Positions 37,822 to 47,836 are shown, numbered from the stretch's first letter. The stretch: 64,000 nucleotides of DNA from Nostoc linckia z4 (GCF_002608075.1 NZ_LAHA01000011.1:1-64000); one strand, 5' to 3'. Translations and numbers: made by a program. The notes: generated from the letters alone by a model not told the origin.

Positions 37822-39000
37822 TCATGCCTTGATAAGACGAAATTCTACAAGAGGCATAGCTATTCTCCCACTCCAAAATTTTTGTAATACTTGTTCTTCT
37901 AAACGCCTTGCTCTCAATTCAGAAACTTGATATATGACTTGGATATGATATGATGTACCAGCTTTCAGGTTAGAAAAATAATAAAAGCCAATTTCTCCAT
38001 TCAAGCTATGAGTTTTACTAGAAATTGCAAATTCAAGTTGACAAGAATTCCAAAAAAGTTTTCCACATAAATCCAAAAACATTTTTTCTCCTGGTTGAAG
38101 CAAGTAATAATTTTGTTCGTTGTTTTTCCAAGCAAGTTTAGTTGGGTCGCCAGAATAATTTATTGGTTTACCATCATCGCTTATTAAAACTACCTCAATA
38201 GAGCTTAATTGGTAAAAGCAAATAGCGCTTAATGTATTATTTGTAATATAAATACCTAGTTTGACATCAGTTTTGGCTTTAAATAATTTAAAAGGTATGG
38301 TCAGTACCGATGGCATATCTATTTTAAATAAGACTCCATCTACTTCTATTGCATTACTATCAGTTGATAAGAGTTCAACAAGACGAAGATTTACCCACGG
38401 GGTTGCCAATGTGTCTGAACTAGTTTCTCGTTCAATTGCTTCTTGGTTAATGTTAGAACTTGAAACATCTCTATCTCTCACATCAGTATTTAAAATAAAT
38501 CGAAGCTGATAAGTTTTCGTGTCAAGTGCATCGAAGTACCAAAAGTAATTAGACCTAAAATTATCAATAACATAGTCGGGAATAGTAGGAATTTTTAGTT
38601 GTAAAGAATTATCTTGCCAAAAAAGCTTTGCAGTTACAAAAAAAGTTGTACGGCATTTTGGTCTAATTCTCCACCAATCTGATTGTCTACTTTGACTACT
38701 ACCTGGCTGTTTATTTTGTTGATTAGTAACGGGATATTGTGTAAATAAATGTCCCTGTATTATTTGTCCATTTGATGTTAAAAGCTCTGGAATCAAAGCT
38801 TGTAAATGGTTAAGATAAAAATAATTTGAAGTATAGTTATTGATACTGATGCCGAATTTAATTGGAGCATTAATTCCAATTTTTTTGTTGGGAATGGGAT
38901 ATCCTACTGTGGGAAAGAGTATTGTATTAGGATTAATAATCTCTATATGTATGCCATGTGTTTTAGAAGTATTTATACCATTCGTTCCACTCAATGCCAT
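37822..39000 (-). CDS. Unknown protein with two copies of a beta-rich domain
   Basis: 392 residues, no signal peptide. I see two tandem units. Unit 1 (about 15-215) runs from FGISINNYTSNYFYLNHLQ through LFWQDNSLQL and YFDALDTKTYQLRFILNTD to TPWVNLRLVEL. Unit 2 (about 220-392) runs from LGIYITNNTLSAICFYQL through LQPGEKMFLDLCGKLFW and YYFSNLKAGTSYHIQVIYQV to MPLVEFRLIKA. The neighbouring gene (39062-39607) has one further copy. The pattern suggests a beta-sandwich fold. No family recognised. Confidence 0.75.
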   Translation of the reverse strand: MALSGTNGINTSKTHGIHIEIINPNTILFPTVGYPIPNKKIGINAPIKFGISINNYTSNYFYLNHLQALIPELLTSNGQIIQGHLFTQYPVTNQQNKQPGSSQSRQSDWWRIRPKCRTTFFVTAKLFWQDNSLQLKIPTIPDYVIDNFRSNYFWYFDALDTKTYQLRFILNTDVRDRDVSSSNINQEAIERETSSDTLATPWVNLRLVELLSTDSNAIEVDGVLFKIDMPSVLTIPFKLFKAKTDVKLGIYITNNTLSAICFYQLSSIEVVLISDDGKPINYSGDPTKLAWKNNEQNYYLLQPGEKMFLDLCGKLFWNSCQLEFAISSKTHSLNGEIGFYYFSNLKAGTSYHIQVIYQVSELRARRLEEQVLQKFWSGRIAMPLVEFRLIKA

Positions 39001-39061
39001 ATTGACTTTAAACCCACATAACTATGGCAAGACTAGAATTCAAAAATCATCAAGTCTTGTT

Positions 39062-39607
39062 TTAATTAACCAACCAAAATTCTACCGATGGTGTAGTAAC
39101 TTTACCAGGCCAAAGTTTTTCTATAACTATAGGACAAAACAAGCTATTCAAATCAGATTGAGTTGAGTTTCTATAATTAAAACTAATTCTATAGTTTCCT
39201 AAACTAAGATTGCGGAAATACCAATAGCCGCCTATATTATCCTGTCCTTGCATTACAAGTTCATTATTATGTAAGTACCAACGTAGTTCACCATCTATAA
39301 AACTAGTCAAGCTTTCTCCAGGTATAATTATAAAAAAATGTGATTCATCAAGTCCAACAGTTCTGTTTGTGTGATAAATTCGCTTTAACAATATTCCTTG
39401 ACTGTTTCTAACTTCCGGCTTCAATCCAAACAACTTGAAATTATATGGATTAGATGAAAAGTTAGTGATACGCAAACCAAATCTTACAAAAGTTGTGATG
39501 TTTTCTTTTTTTTGAGGAATAATTAATCTCTGCTGAGGTACAACTGTTTCAAAATGAATATTATTCACTTGAACGGTATTATTATCACTAGATCCAAAAG
39601 ATGTCAT
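39062..39607 (-). CDS. Unknown protein with a single copy of the same beta-rich domain
   Basis: 181 residues. It parallels each unit of the downstream 392-residue protein: FGLRITNFSSNPYNFKLFGL, PGESLTSFIDGELRWYLHNN, WYFRNLSLGNYRISFNYRNS, and the final LWPGKVTTPSVEFWLVN. It sits 61 bases upstream of that gene on the same strand, and 13 bases beyond the stop of dhaL, so dhaK-dhaL and these genes are all on one strand. Function unknown; the arrangement points to a tandem duplication. Confidence 0.72.
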   Translation of the reverse strand: MTSFGSSDNNTVQVNNIHFETVVPQQRLIIPQKKENITTFVRFGLRITNFSSNPYNFKLFGLKPEVRNSQGILLKRIYHTNRTVGLDESHFFIIIPGESLTSFIDGELRWYLHNNELVMQGQDNIGGYWYFRNLSLGNYRISFNYRNSTQSDLNSLFCPIVIEKLWPGKVTTPSVEFWLVN

Positions 39608-39620
39608 GGCAATTAGATGG

Positions 39621-40259
39621 TTATTCCCCAGAACTTTCTAACACCTCTAACAAACTCTTCAACATCAAATAAGCAGAAGTCCCTCCCGGATCTTGGTGTC
39701 CAACACTTCTTTCTCCTAAATAACTAGCCCTTCCTTTTTTCGCCTGCATTGGTATAGTTTCCTCCAACCCTTTTTGGGCAGCCACTACAGCTTGTTGCAT
39801 AGCTTCCACAGTACTTTGGTTTTCTTCTACAGCTTGCCTAAAAGCCGCCACAGCTGGAGACAACACATCTATCATTGTCTTGTCTCCTAGTTGAGCTTTG
39901 CCACGTTGCAGCACGCCGTCTAAACCTGCTTGCAGTAGTTGTAACAACTCTTGTTTTGTTAATTGCTGTTTAAGAACTACCACAGCACTAGCTCGCAAAA
40001 ACCAAGTGCCGTAAAGAGGGCCGCTAGCACCACCAATGGAGGAAATCAAGGTCATACTGACGGTTTTGAGAATGCTGCCAATGTCCTTGTCTGCAACATT
40101 GGGTAACTGAGCGATCGCTTTTTTAAATCCACGATCCATATTTATCCCGTGGTCAGCATCTCCAATTGCTGCATCTAATTCTGTTAAATATGTTTTATTC
40201 TGCTCTATTTCCAATGCAAATGCCTGCAACCATTGTAATATCTGCGCCTGAGTCACCAT
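39621..40259 (-). CDS. dhaL: Dihydroxyacetone kinase subunit DhaL
   Basis: A 212-residue ADP/ATP-binding subunit. DAAIGDADHGINMDRGF contains the Mg-binding aspartates; SSIGGASGPLYGTWF and GDKTMIDVLSPAV follow; the C-terminal loop is GRASYLGERSVGHQDPG. With DhaK it phosphorylates dihydroxyacetone. Its ATG is separated from the dhaK stop by one base, so the two are coupled. No PTS-linked DhaM is nearby. Confidence 0.95.
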   Translation of the reverse strand: MVTQAQILQWLQAFALEIEQNKTYLTELDAAIGDADHGINMDRGFKKAIAQLPNVADKDIGSILKTVSMTLISSIGGASGPLYGTWFLRASAVVVLKQQLTKQELLQLLQAGLDGVLQRGKAQLGDKTMIDVLSPAVAAFRQAVEENQSTVEAMQQAVVAAQKGLEETIPMQAKKGRASYLGERSVGHQDPGGTSAYLMLKSLLEVLESSGE

Positions 40260-40260
40260 A

Positions 40261-41334
40261 TCAAACTCCCCACCGCCAACTCGGTGTTTTTACTGGTGCA
40301 TCCCATAACCTGATGATTTCATCATCTAACTTCAATAAGGTAATGGAACAACCTTGCATTTCCAAAGATGTAATATAAGACCCGATTAAGTTGCGGACAA
40401 TTTGCAATCCTTGTTGCTGGCAGATTTCGGCAAGTTTGCGGTAAACAAGATACAATTCCGAAACTGGAGTGCCACCCATACCATTGACAAAAGCTAATAA
40501 GCGATCGCCTTTTACCAGTGGTGGGTCGATGAGTTCCACATCTGTCCATTCTCCTTTGTCTTCATGCCACTCGCGCACTGTACGAGTGTATGCTGTATCT
40601 TCAATGAGCGATCGCGTCAAAATTTCGGTAATCTCATCTACTGATTTTATATTTGTACGTTCTATTCCTGGCTCACCGTGAATACCGATGCCTAATTCAA
40701 TTTCGCCATCGCCCAATTCAAATGTCGGCGTTCCTTTGGCCGGTGTTGTACAAGATGTTAGAGCAATTCCCATACTTCGTCCATGCAAATTTACTCGCCG
40801 ACACAAATTTGCTATTTGTGATAAATCATACCCTTGTTCGGCTGCTGCACCGCAAATTTTTTCCGCCAGTACTGTTGTTCCTACACCCCGTCGTCCTTGG
40901 GTATACAAACTGTCCTTGACTGCCACATCGTCATCAATCAAAATATTTAGCGATGGGATGCCCTCAGAACGCACTAATTCCGTTGCCATTTCAAAGTTCA
41001 TCACATCGCCACTGTAATTTTTGACGATATAAAGAATACCAGCCCCTCCATCTACTTGCTTGGCAGCTTCTAGCATTTGGTCAGGAGTAGGGGAAGTGAA
41101 AACTTCACCAGGACAAGCTGCATCCAGCATTCCTCTGCCCACAAAGCCAGCGTGCATCGGTTCGTGACCGCTACCTCCACCAGAAATAATTGCTACTTTT
41201 CCTCGAATCGGTGCATCAACTCGATAGACAAAAGTGGGGTCATAGTTGACTTTTATTAAATCAGAATGAGCAACTGCCATACCCTCTAGACTTTCGCGTA
41301 CAAAGTCTTCTGGCTTGTTGATCAGCTTTTTCAT
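40261..41334 (-). CDS. dhaK: Dihydroxyacetone kinase subunit DhaK
   Basis: A 357-residue substrate-binding subunit. [20 protein letters not shown] binds substrate, and the histidine that forms a covalent hemiaminal with dihydroxyacetone lies in [13 protein letters not shown]. It starts [20 protein letters not shown] at 41334. It is first in a dhaK-dhaL pair. The phosphate donor may be ATP via DhaL directly, or DhaM-phosphate if a DhaM exists elsewhere; the window does not say. Confidence 0.96.
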   Translation of the reverse strand: MKKLINKPEDFVRESLEGMAVAHSDLIKVNYDPTFVYRVDAPIRGKVAIISGGGSGHEPMHAGFVGRGMLDAACPGEVFTSPTPDQMLEAAKQVDGGAGILYIVKNYSGDVMNFEMATELVRSEGIPSLNILIDDDVAVKDSLYTQGRRGVGTTVLAEKICGAAAEQGYDLSQIANLCRRVNLHGRSMGIALTSCTTPAKGTPTFELGDGEIELGIGIHGEPGIERTNIKSVDEITEILTRSLIEDTAYTRTVREWHEDKGEWTDVELIDPPLVKGDRLLAFVNGMGGTPVSELYLVYRKLAEICQQQGLQIVRNLIGSYITSLEMQGCSITLLKLDDEIIRLWDAPVKTPSWRWGV

Positions 41335-41540
41335 GGTTTGGTCACTTCTGACAAACAGTATTTAGAATCAGTCAACAGTTAACATTCCTCAGAGCTGATG
41401 CTGCCATCGTAATGCTCAAAAAAGCATAAAGACCAACAAATGCAGGAAGCCTTACCCAACGGACGAAACTGATAACTGATAATAAAGATACACGATTGCA
41501 GACCATTTAAACTTTATGTATGGCAAACCTCTATAGCAGA

Positions 41541-43325
41541 CTAAGATTTTAGAATAATATACGAATCATTTTCATAGACTTTATTCAAGGTGATTTTCTT
41601 TTCTGGGAAAATATACGGTGACTGAAACTCAAATATTGATTTTGTTTGGTCTTTGGGAGTTAAATATTTTCGGATATAGTTTCTGCCAAATCCTACTGCA
41701 TCCTTAATTCTGGGATAATTTTCTACTTTTGTATACAAAGAATCACTAGCGATTACAAAATACTGAGGATTTTTAGCATAAATATATGCATGGAAAATAG
41801 CGGTTCTTCCCTCCACTGTTGATTGAGGTGCAGGAACCTGGAATTCTTTGGGTAATAAAGATGTAATCTCTGAATCAATTTCTCGTGGAAAAGCAGTCCA
41901 TACAAGGGAAAACTGTGTAGCAGTTGTGGTTAATTGCGGATCTGACAAGTACGCCGCCATTCCATATTCTTGCCACTCTAAAAAATCAAATGCTATTCGA
42001 GTCTTTGGGGGTTTATTGAGAGAAATAAAATTAATAACTTCCTTGATTGATGGTGGTATCTTTTGAGCGCTGACACTACCACTTGCATAAGGAAAACTAA
42101 ACGTACTAGAAAATAATATGACTAGTGTAAGGCTTGCAATAACTAACTGCTTTCCTAATCTTTTATTAATTACAGAGAAAGCATCGACAGTTTGAGCAAT
42201 GATGATAGCGATCGCAGTGGTTATAAAAATATTAGCTAAGTACAAATATCGTGATAATGGATCGATCGCACCTTTTAAAGCTAAAAGAATTGGCAGTGTT
42301 AATGCAACCAAAAAGAAAATCGCCCAAATAGTAATGGGATAATTCACTATCCATAAATTAAAATTATTGTAAAATTTAATAATCAGAGCTTTGAAATTTT
42401 CTTGCGTTTTTGCAACCTTATTAGACTTTACATGTCCATGCTCTTTTAACTTTAAATAAGCTAAAGGAATAATCCAAATTAAAGAAAAGACAATAACTTT
42501 TTTGCTAGCATTGAAAAAATAAAACAGTAGAGTTTTAGCATATTTTAGTCTGTCTAATCCTTTTCCTCCCCATAACTCTCTGTCATAAAGATGAGTTCCT
42601 TCTATTAAAAAAGGAGTTCCTAATATTTGAGCAACTGCTACTAATATTGTCATACATACAAGCAATATTGCTGATTTCCATTTTTTATGTCCTATCAGCA
42701 AGACTCCAGCAACCAAGGAAAAAAATAGACTCTCCGAACGACAAAAATATGCTAAAATAAACGATAAAGTGGAAATTATAATATAAACAAAGTGTTTTTG
42801 ATTTTTTACATAACTAAATACATTATAAATACCAAATGCAATAAAGAAAAAAGCGTATGCTTCAGCCATTGGAGTATGGGCTAAGTTCATCATTAAAGGC
42901 GTGCAAAAACACAACAACAAAGCTAAAAGCCCTGTGAATTCATTAGTTTGCACAGCCACAGAACGACCAATAAAAAAGAAACCTAGCAACACAAAAGTAA
43001 CGCTAGTTAATTCAACAGCTTTGATACCTACATTAATATCCGACGCCATTGGAGAAAGAACCAAGCGTAGAATTAAAGACTGAATGATAAAGGGAACTGG
43101 CGGCCATGCTGATACCCAATATTTTAGATCTAAAGCTTTGCTTGGTTCATGAGCAAACTGCATCGCTATGGAAAAACGACCTCCTTTATCACCTTCTCCT
43201 AAAAATAATTTATCTGAGAATATTGAATAGCTATAAATATAAAAAATAACTAATAAAATTAAAATTCCTATATAAAAAGGCCAATTTAATAGAAATTTGG
43301 AATTGTGTTGTGGAGATTTAGACAT
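41541..43325 (-). CDS. Multi-span membrane glycosyltransferase-like protein (GT-C type)
   Basis: About 594 residues from ATG 43325 (MSKSPQHNSKFLLNWPFYIG); a longer frame opens at 43400. About ten or more membrane segments, an early acidic loop (FLGEGDKGGRFS) after the first helix like the D/E-containing loop of GT-C/GT39-type transferases, and a C-terminal soluble domain (from about 460). Such enzymes move sugars from lipid carriers onto lipids or proteins at the outer face of the membrane. Donor and acceptor unknown. Convergence with known dolichol-type enzymes is by topology, not by close identity. Confidence 0.7.
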   Translation of the reverse strand: MSKSPQHNSKFLLNWPFYIGILILLVIFYIYSYSIFSDKLFLGEGDKGGRFSIAMQFAHEPSKALDLKYWVSAWPPVPFIIQSLILRLVLSPMASDINVGIKAVELTSVTFVLLGFFFIGRSVAVQTNEFTGLLALLLCFCTPLMMNLAHTPMAEAYAFFFIAFGIYNVFSYVKNQKHFVYIIISTLSFILAYFCRSESLFFSLVAGVLLIGHKKWKSAILLVCMTILVAVAQILGTPFLIEGTHLYDRELWGGKGLDRLKYAKTLLFYFFNASKKVIVFSLIWIIPLAYLKLKEHGHVKSNKVAKTQENFKALIIKFYNNFNLWIVNYPITIWAIFFLVALTLPILLALKGAIDPLSRYLYLANIFITTAIAIIIAQTVDAFSVINKRLGKQLVIASLTLVILFSSTFSFPYASGSVSAQKIPPSIKEVINFISLNKPPKTRIAFDFLEWQEYGMAAYLSDPQLTTTATQFSLVWTAFPREIDSEITSLLPKEFQVPAPQSTVEGRTAIFHAYIYAKNPQYFVIASDSLYTKVENYPRIKDAVGFGRNYIRKYLTPKDQTKSIFEFQSPYIFPEKKITLNKVYENDSYIILKS

Positions 43326-43842
43326 AGTTTTTTGTAAATCGAGCCTAATGCTTTTCATCAACCAAAACTCACAAATTGCAATGAAACGATATAAACGCAA
43401 TTACTTCAAAGCTGAGAGCAATTAACAGTGTTGTAACTTGTTATATTACACGTTACCATGCCACTAACTTAATAGCTCATATTTCAATCTTGGCATCTCT
43501 TGTTAAGAGTATTTACGATTACAATAGCTATAACATGCTTACAGTAACAATGAATTGTAAAATTTTCAATCTTTAAAAACTCTTTATTTATTATCAGATT
43601 CGATTGAATAGTTATAATTAAGACTGAGGCAAAGACAAGGGAGAATTTTGAATTACAAGTGTTATCCGAACTTGATATAAGACATAAGCTGGACTTGATA
43701 GCCAGACATCAAAAGAAGTTAAAGCCTTTTGCTTATTGCTTGTTTACTGCTATAAGCCTTTGCTTCAACTTCTCGTAAATTTATAAAAACATCGTTGAAT
43801 CAAGAATCCCCATACATTTAGGGCGGGGAGTGTCAAGCATGT
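43326..43842. other. AT-rich intergenic region
   Basis: 517 bases with no convincing ORF, repeat or hairpin. It likely carries the promoter of the membrane glycosyltransferase gene and the 3' end of the HMA_2 gene transcript. Confidence 0.5.
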
Positions 43843-44424
43843 TCAGCCATTATTTGTTGATTGTGGTTTGCTGACGCCATGCAATTTAATAAAACTATCA
43901 AAAGCGTACCATGCCAATACATACCAGGGAATAATTTCAAATTGCAAACCCTTAGCTAGTAACTGTCTAACAGCAAGGATACTCAATCCTAAGGGAAAAA
44001 TCACCCGCAAGTCAATTTCTCCTTTGGTTGCAAGTTCGACTTTTTTATTTAAGTTAACAATTGCATTTGTAATGCCCACCGCAGCTTCAGAGTTACCCTC
44101 AGTAATATCAGCGAAAATAACTCCTAAATCTGTGAGTGTGGCAACTATATTTTTCAAAGTGTCATCTTTAGCATCGTGCTTGATGGCAATACTACCGTGA
44201 TGAATATTAGTCTGCACCTGGTTAATATAAGGTTGCGCCGCTAGTGCATTAGCAATGCGTTGAATTTCCCCATTTTCACGATGCGGTGGAGCAACTCTCA
44301 AGCGTAGCCGTCCTGGGGTGTTGCTGACAATTTTTGTGGATATTCGTTTGGATGAATTGCTTAAAGCCGCTTGCTGAATAATTTTAGGTATTTCGGTCAG
44401 ACTACCATGACTATTTGTCAACAC
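43843..44424 (-). CDS. HMA_2 domain membrane protein
   Basis: 193 residues from a GTG at 44424. Residues 30-105 form an HMA_2-type (HMA-like) fold: KIVSNTPGRLRLRVAPPHRE, INQVQTNIHHGSIAIKHD, lacking the CxxC metal motif. Hydrophobic C-terminal segments follow (residues about 145-180). It is last in a same-strand cluster with a P-type ATPase, a DUF5132 protein and a second HMA_2 protein. Proteins of this group occur together in many cyanobacteria; the cargo is unknown. Confidence 0.82.
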   Translation of the reverse strand: MLTNSHGSLTEIPKIIQQAALSNSSKRISTKIVSNTPGRLRLRVAPPHRENGEIQRIANALAAQPYINQVQTNIHHGSIAIKHDAKDDTLKNIVATLTDLGVIFADITEGNSEAAVGITNAIVNLNKKVELATKGEIDLRVIFPLGLSILAVRQLLAKGLQFEIIPWYVLAWYAFDSFIKLHGVSKPQSTNNG

Positions 44425-44460
44425 ACAACTGCCGTCCTGATTTTGAATTGGATTTTAAAG

Positions 44461-44582
44461 AAGGGAGTGGGGAGATGGGGAGGTGGGGAGGTGGGGAGAT
44501 GGGGAGATGAAGAGATGGGGGGACACCAGACACAGATAATGACCAATGCCCCATGCCCCATGCCCTATGCCCTATTCCCCTT
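44461..44582. repeat. GGGGAGGT and CCCATGCC short tandem repeats
   Basis: A GGGGAGGTGGGGAGATGGGG tract followed by GCCCCATGCCCCATGCCCTA units, in the gap between the DUF5132 gene and the HMA_2 gene. Confidence 0.85.
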
Positions 44583-44592
44583 TTTGAAAATT

Positions 44593-44901
44593 TTACACAC
44601 CATTATCTGAGGTGTTGTCAACGGAGCTATTTGCGGCTTCAAATACTGGAGTTTGCTTGTCTTCAGCTAGTTCTGCTCTGGCTTCAGCTACAATATCTTC
44701 CCAGCTTTCACCAAGTTCTGCAAAGGCTCCTCTGCTTTTTTCATAGGCTAGAAGTCCGCCTTTGATTACGGACTTGGCTATGGGTTTACCAATTCCTGCA
44801 ACGATGGGAATTAGGACGGGGGCTAGGATAACTGCGCCAATTCCAGCTACAATTCCTACAGGGCCAGCATCTTCAATGAAATCGGTAATTTTTGGTGCCA
44901 T
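44593..44901 (-). CDS. DUF5132 domain protein
   Basis: 102 residues: a short N-terminus, a hydrophobic glycine-rich segment (VGIVAGIGAVILAPVLIPIV) and an amphipathic, charged C-terminal half (GESWEDIVAEARAELAED). It matches the small DUF5132 family found beside HMA_2/P-ATPase genes in cyanobacteria. The ATG at 44901 follows a perfect AGGAGG site, suggesting strong translation. A membrane-associated accessory role for the pump is plausible but unproven. Confidence 0.82.
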   Translation of the reverse strand: MAPKITDFIEDAGPVGIVAGIGAVILAPVLIPIVAGIGKPIAKSVIKGGLLAYEKSRGAFAELGESWEDIVAEARAELAEDKQTPVFEAANSSVDNTSDNGV

Positions 44902-44974
44902 AATTAAAATTCCTCCTGTTAAGTTGAAAAATTGTCGTAAAGCTTTCTAGCATACTCTACTTAAAAGAGTTATC

Positions 44975-47272
44975 TCATCTTGCTGATGGTAGAGCTTTTT
45001 TTGGTGAAGGTTTGAGGATCGGACGCAAACCATTGACGCCTGCAACTACTGTTGAGCCGTTGTTGACTACTGTCGCCGCTAAGGGGTTAAGACCAAAGAA
45101 GACGGCAACAATCATCGCTGCGATATTAGGAAGGGCAACAATACTGGTGTTTTGATGAATTATTTGCTTGGCTTTACGAGCGATCGCGATCGCTTCTAAT
45201 AAACCATGCAGATCATTTTGCATTAACACCACGTCTGCTGTTTCCCGCGCAATTTCCGAACCGTTAGCGAAGGATACTGAAACATCAGCATAGGCTAAAG
45301 CTGGCGAATCGTTGATGCCATCGCCTACAAATGCAACTGTTTTGCCTTGTTCGTGTAGTTGGCGGACAACTGTCGCTTTTTGTTCCGGAAAAGCTTCGGC
45401 ATGGGTATGCTTTGGTGCGATCCCCAGTTGAGCAGCCACCGCATTAGCTGTTCGCTTGTTATCTCCGGTGAGCATGTGAACTTCTACGCCATCAACTGTC
45501 AATAACTGGGTAATTACTTCCTGACTTTCAGGACGCAGAATATCACTATAGACTATTCTACCCTGAAGTTGATTGTTACTCGCGACGTAAATCACTGAGT
45601 CTCCTGGCTTATGCCCATTGAGAGGTTCCATGTCTATGCCTTGCTGACGCAAAAAGCGCTCGCTACCGACGTAAACAGTCTCACCGTCTATCTCGGCTTG
45701 TACCCCTAAACCCAATTGGTAATCCCATTTACTCCGGCTGGGGATCGCTATTTGCTGGGCTTCGGCATAGCGAATCACTGCTTCCGCTACGGGATGTGTC
45801 AGTCGTTGTTCCGCCGCAGCAGCTAGTTCCAACACTCGCAAGTCTGATGTTGCAGCATTGAGACTCTCAACTTTGACAACTGATACTTCACCTTTTGTGA
45901 GAGTCCCCGTCTTATCAAACACAACTGTATCAACTGCTGCTAGTTGTTCTAATGCCCGACCGCTACGAATCAAGATGCCGTGCTTGGCTGCATAAGTCAG
46001 TGCTGCCAGAACTGTTGTCGGAATTGATACCCTAATTCCAGTGCATAAATCTAAAGTTAGGACGCTAGCTACCCGTGCTGGGTTGCGCGTTGCGGCAAAT
46101 ACTCCCGCACCAAGTAATAAAGTTGGCACAACAGCTTTTTCGGCAATTTTGATGGCATAGTTTTCCATGCGGGTGTCATGGACTGGTGCTTCTTGCATCA
46201 ACTTAATGCTTTGTCCGGCACGGGTGTCATTACCTACCCATTCCGCCAAGATATAAATTCGTCCCTCACGCATCAAGGTAGAGGCAAAAACTGGCTGTCC
46301 TTTTTTCTTTAACACAGGCATGGATTCGCCGGTGAGTTTTTGCTCGTCTAACAAGGCTTTACCCCGGAGAATAGTACCATCAACTGGAACCTGTTCCCCA
46401 GGATAGACAATGACTGTATCGCCACGTTGTACATCCTGAATTGGGATTTGTTCCTTGACGCCGTTGCGTTCCACCCAGGCGAATTGCCCTAAAGAACTGA
46501 GTAAATCTAGGGTTTGCAATTTAGAAGAACGGGCGGTGCGATCGCGGATGTTTTCACCAATTTCAATTAAGCTCAACATCAACGAGGGTGTGAGAAATTG
46601 ACCTTGGACAGTGGTAATGGCGATGGCCAGAAAATCTAAAAAGTCAATGTTGAGTTTGCGTTCCTTGACGATGCCTTCCACTGCCCTTTGGAACACTGGT
46701 AAGGTTGCAAGGGCAATGGTTCCCGCCACTATTAAAGGGGGAATTGGTAGTCCTAACGGCCCTCCGAGTACGGCTAAACCGGTGGCCATAGCTGAAAGTT
46801 GCATCCCAGGCCAGGAATTCTCTGCATCCTCTGTTGGTTGAGTAGCTAATGAATTGTTAGCTTTTGGTACAACTATTGCGACTTCAGTGGCGGCCCCAAT
46901 CAAATAACTCAAACGCGATCGCACCTCCGCATCTGCAACTGAACTGACTGGATAATTCACAACTAACGCCGCCGCCGCCGGTTTGATTCGGACATTACTA
47001 AAGAGGGGATCGCCTTCCACTAAAGCTAAAAGACGTTGAGCATAGTCGGCATCATAACGCAATCGAGGCACGCGCAACCTGATCCTTCCCTGAATTTGAT
47101 GGACAACACTGTAGGAAACTTGAGCAGTATGTATGCGGGAATGTCCATTTTTCTGACCCAGAGAAATTTTGCCATTCTTTTGTACTAAAGGAATGATCTG
47201 AGTCTGCTTCTCTACAATCTGGTGAGATTTTTGAACTCGTAGGGATGGTGGTTGGACTGTGACTTGTGCCAT
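44975..47272 (-). CDS. Heavy-metal-type (P1B-like) P-type ATPase with N-terminal HMA_2 domain
   Basis: 765 residues. Residues 50-135 are an HMA_2 domain (VHQIQGRIRLRVPRLR) without CxxC. Core P-type motifs: TGES in DEQKLTGESMPV, phosphorylation site FDKTGTLTKGEV, MLTGDNKRTA, and VGDGINDSPALA. In the membrane ion-binding segment, the usual CPx/CPC is replaced: LDLCTGIRVSIPTT keeps the cysteine but lacks the proline. The SPC-type transition pumps (Mn, Co, Fe, Zn) show such changes, so it may move something other than copper. Its orthologues in this genome context are linked to HMA_2/DUF5132 genes. Confidence 0.9.
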   Translation of the reverse strand: MAQVTVQPPSLRVQKSHQIVEKQTQIIPLVQKNGKISLGQKNGHSRIHTAQVSYSVVHQIQGRIRLRVPRLRYDADYAQRLLALVEGDPLFSNVRIKPAAAALVVNYPVSSVADAEVRSRLSYLIGAATEVAIVVPKANNSLATQPTEDAENSWPGMQLSAMATGLAVLGGPLGLPIPPLIVAGTIALATLPVFQRAVEGIVKERKLNIDFLDFLAIAITTVQGQFLTPSLMLSLIEIGENIRDRTARSSKLQTLDLLSSLGQFAWVERNGVKEQIPIQDVQRGDTVIVYPGEQVPVDGTILRGKALLDEQKLTGESMPVLKKKGQPVFASTLMREGRIYILAEWVGNDTRAGQSIKLMQEAPVHDTRMENYAIKIAEKAVVPTLLLGAGVFAATRNPARVASVLTLDLCTGIRVSIPTTVLAALTYAAKHGILIRSGRALEQLAAVDTVVFDKTGTLTKGEVSVVKVESLNAATSDLRVLELAAAAEQRLTHPVAEAVIRYAEAQQIAIPSRSKWDYQLGLGVQAEIDGETVYVGSERFLRQQGIDMEPLNGHKPGDSVIYVASNNQLQGRIVYSDILRPESQEVITQLLTVDGVEVHMLTGDNKRTANAVAAQLGIAPKHTHAEAFPEQKATVVRQLHEQGKTVAFVGDGINDSPALAYADVSVSFANGSEIARETADVVLMQNDLHGLLEAIAIARKAKQIIHQNTSIVALPNIAAMIVAVFFGLNPLAATVVNNGSTVVAGVNGLRPILKPSPKKALPSAR

Positions 47273-47439
47273 TCGTTATGTCTCATATAAGGTTTACAAA
47301 CTTGTTTTTTGAGGAAAGTGGGGAAGAAGATGTTCTTCCTTTTTCTTTGCGTACTTTGCGTTCTTTGCGGTAGCCTGCGGCAAGCCGCTACGCGTCTACG
47401 TTTCTTTAAACCCTCATAACTAATGCGATGAACAAGTAG

Positions 47440-47555
47440 TGGTATGTCCCAAAACTTTTGAGAGGTTAGTAGTAAGCACTTTAGTGCTTAAAAATCAAAG
47501 GACTAAAGTCCTGACTACGAACATTTTTTCCCTACAAAATTAATGGGACACACCA
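47440..47555. mobile_element. MITE-like element, ends TGGTATGTCCCA
   Basis: Terminal inverted repeats TGGTATGTCCCA and TGGGACACACCA (11 of 12 match) with TTAATTTT-like extension. AGTAGTGGT occurs directly at both ends, as expected of a target duplication. Inside are hairpins around AAGCACTTTAGTGCTT and GGACTAAAGTCC. It lies between the P-ATPase gene and the 59-residue ORF. A lone end of the same type occurs at 51459-51474. Confidence 0.7.
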
Positions 47556-47596
47556 GTAGTGGTCTGTAGCATTAATTTTGCTTGTTTGTGGGTTTC

Positions 47597-47629
47597 AGAT
47601 CCCCGACTTGTTTAAAAAGTCGGGGATCT
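47597..47629. terminator. Perfect 13-bp hairpin
   Basis: AGATCCCCGACTT and AAGTCGGGGATCT enclose a 7-base loop. There is no U-run on either side. It may be a dispersed palindromic repeat or a terminator inside the HMA_2 cluster. Confidence 0.55.
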
Positions 47630-47836
47630 ATCAGCCCCGTCGCTAATGCAATGAACCAGTAGCCTCTCAAGTTAATGAAACAGGAGAAAATTCAAGGAGA
47701 GTAAAAACTCTTTCCCACTCCCACCTTTAACTGAGTACTAGATTTTAATGTCTGAAATTCTGTTAAAGACCATCGCATTTGCCATACCTACGTTATTTTG
47801 GCAGGTCGAACGCATCGGCTATGCGATATTGCCGCT

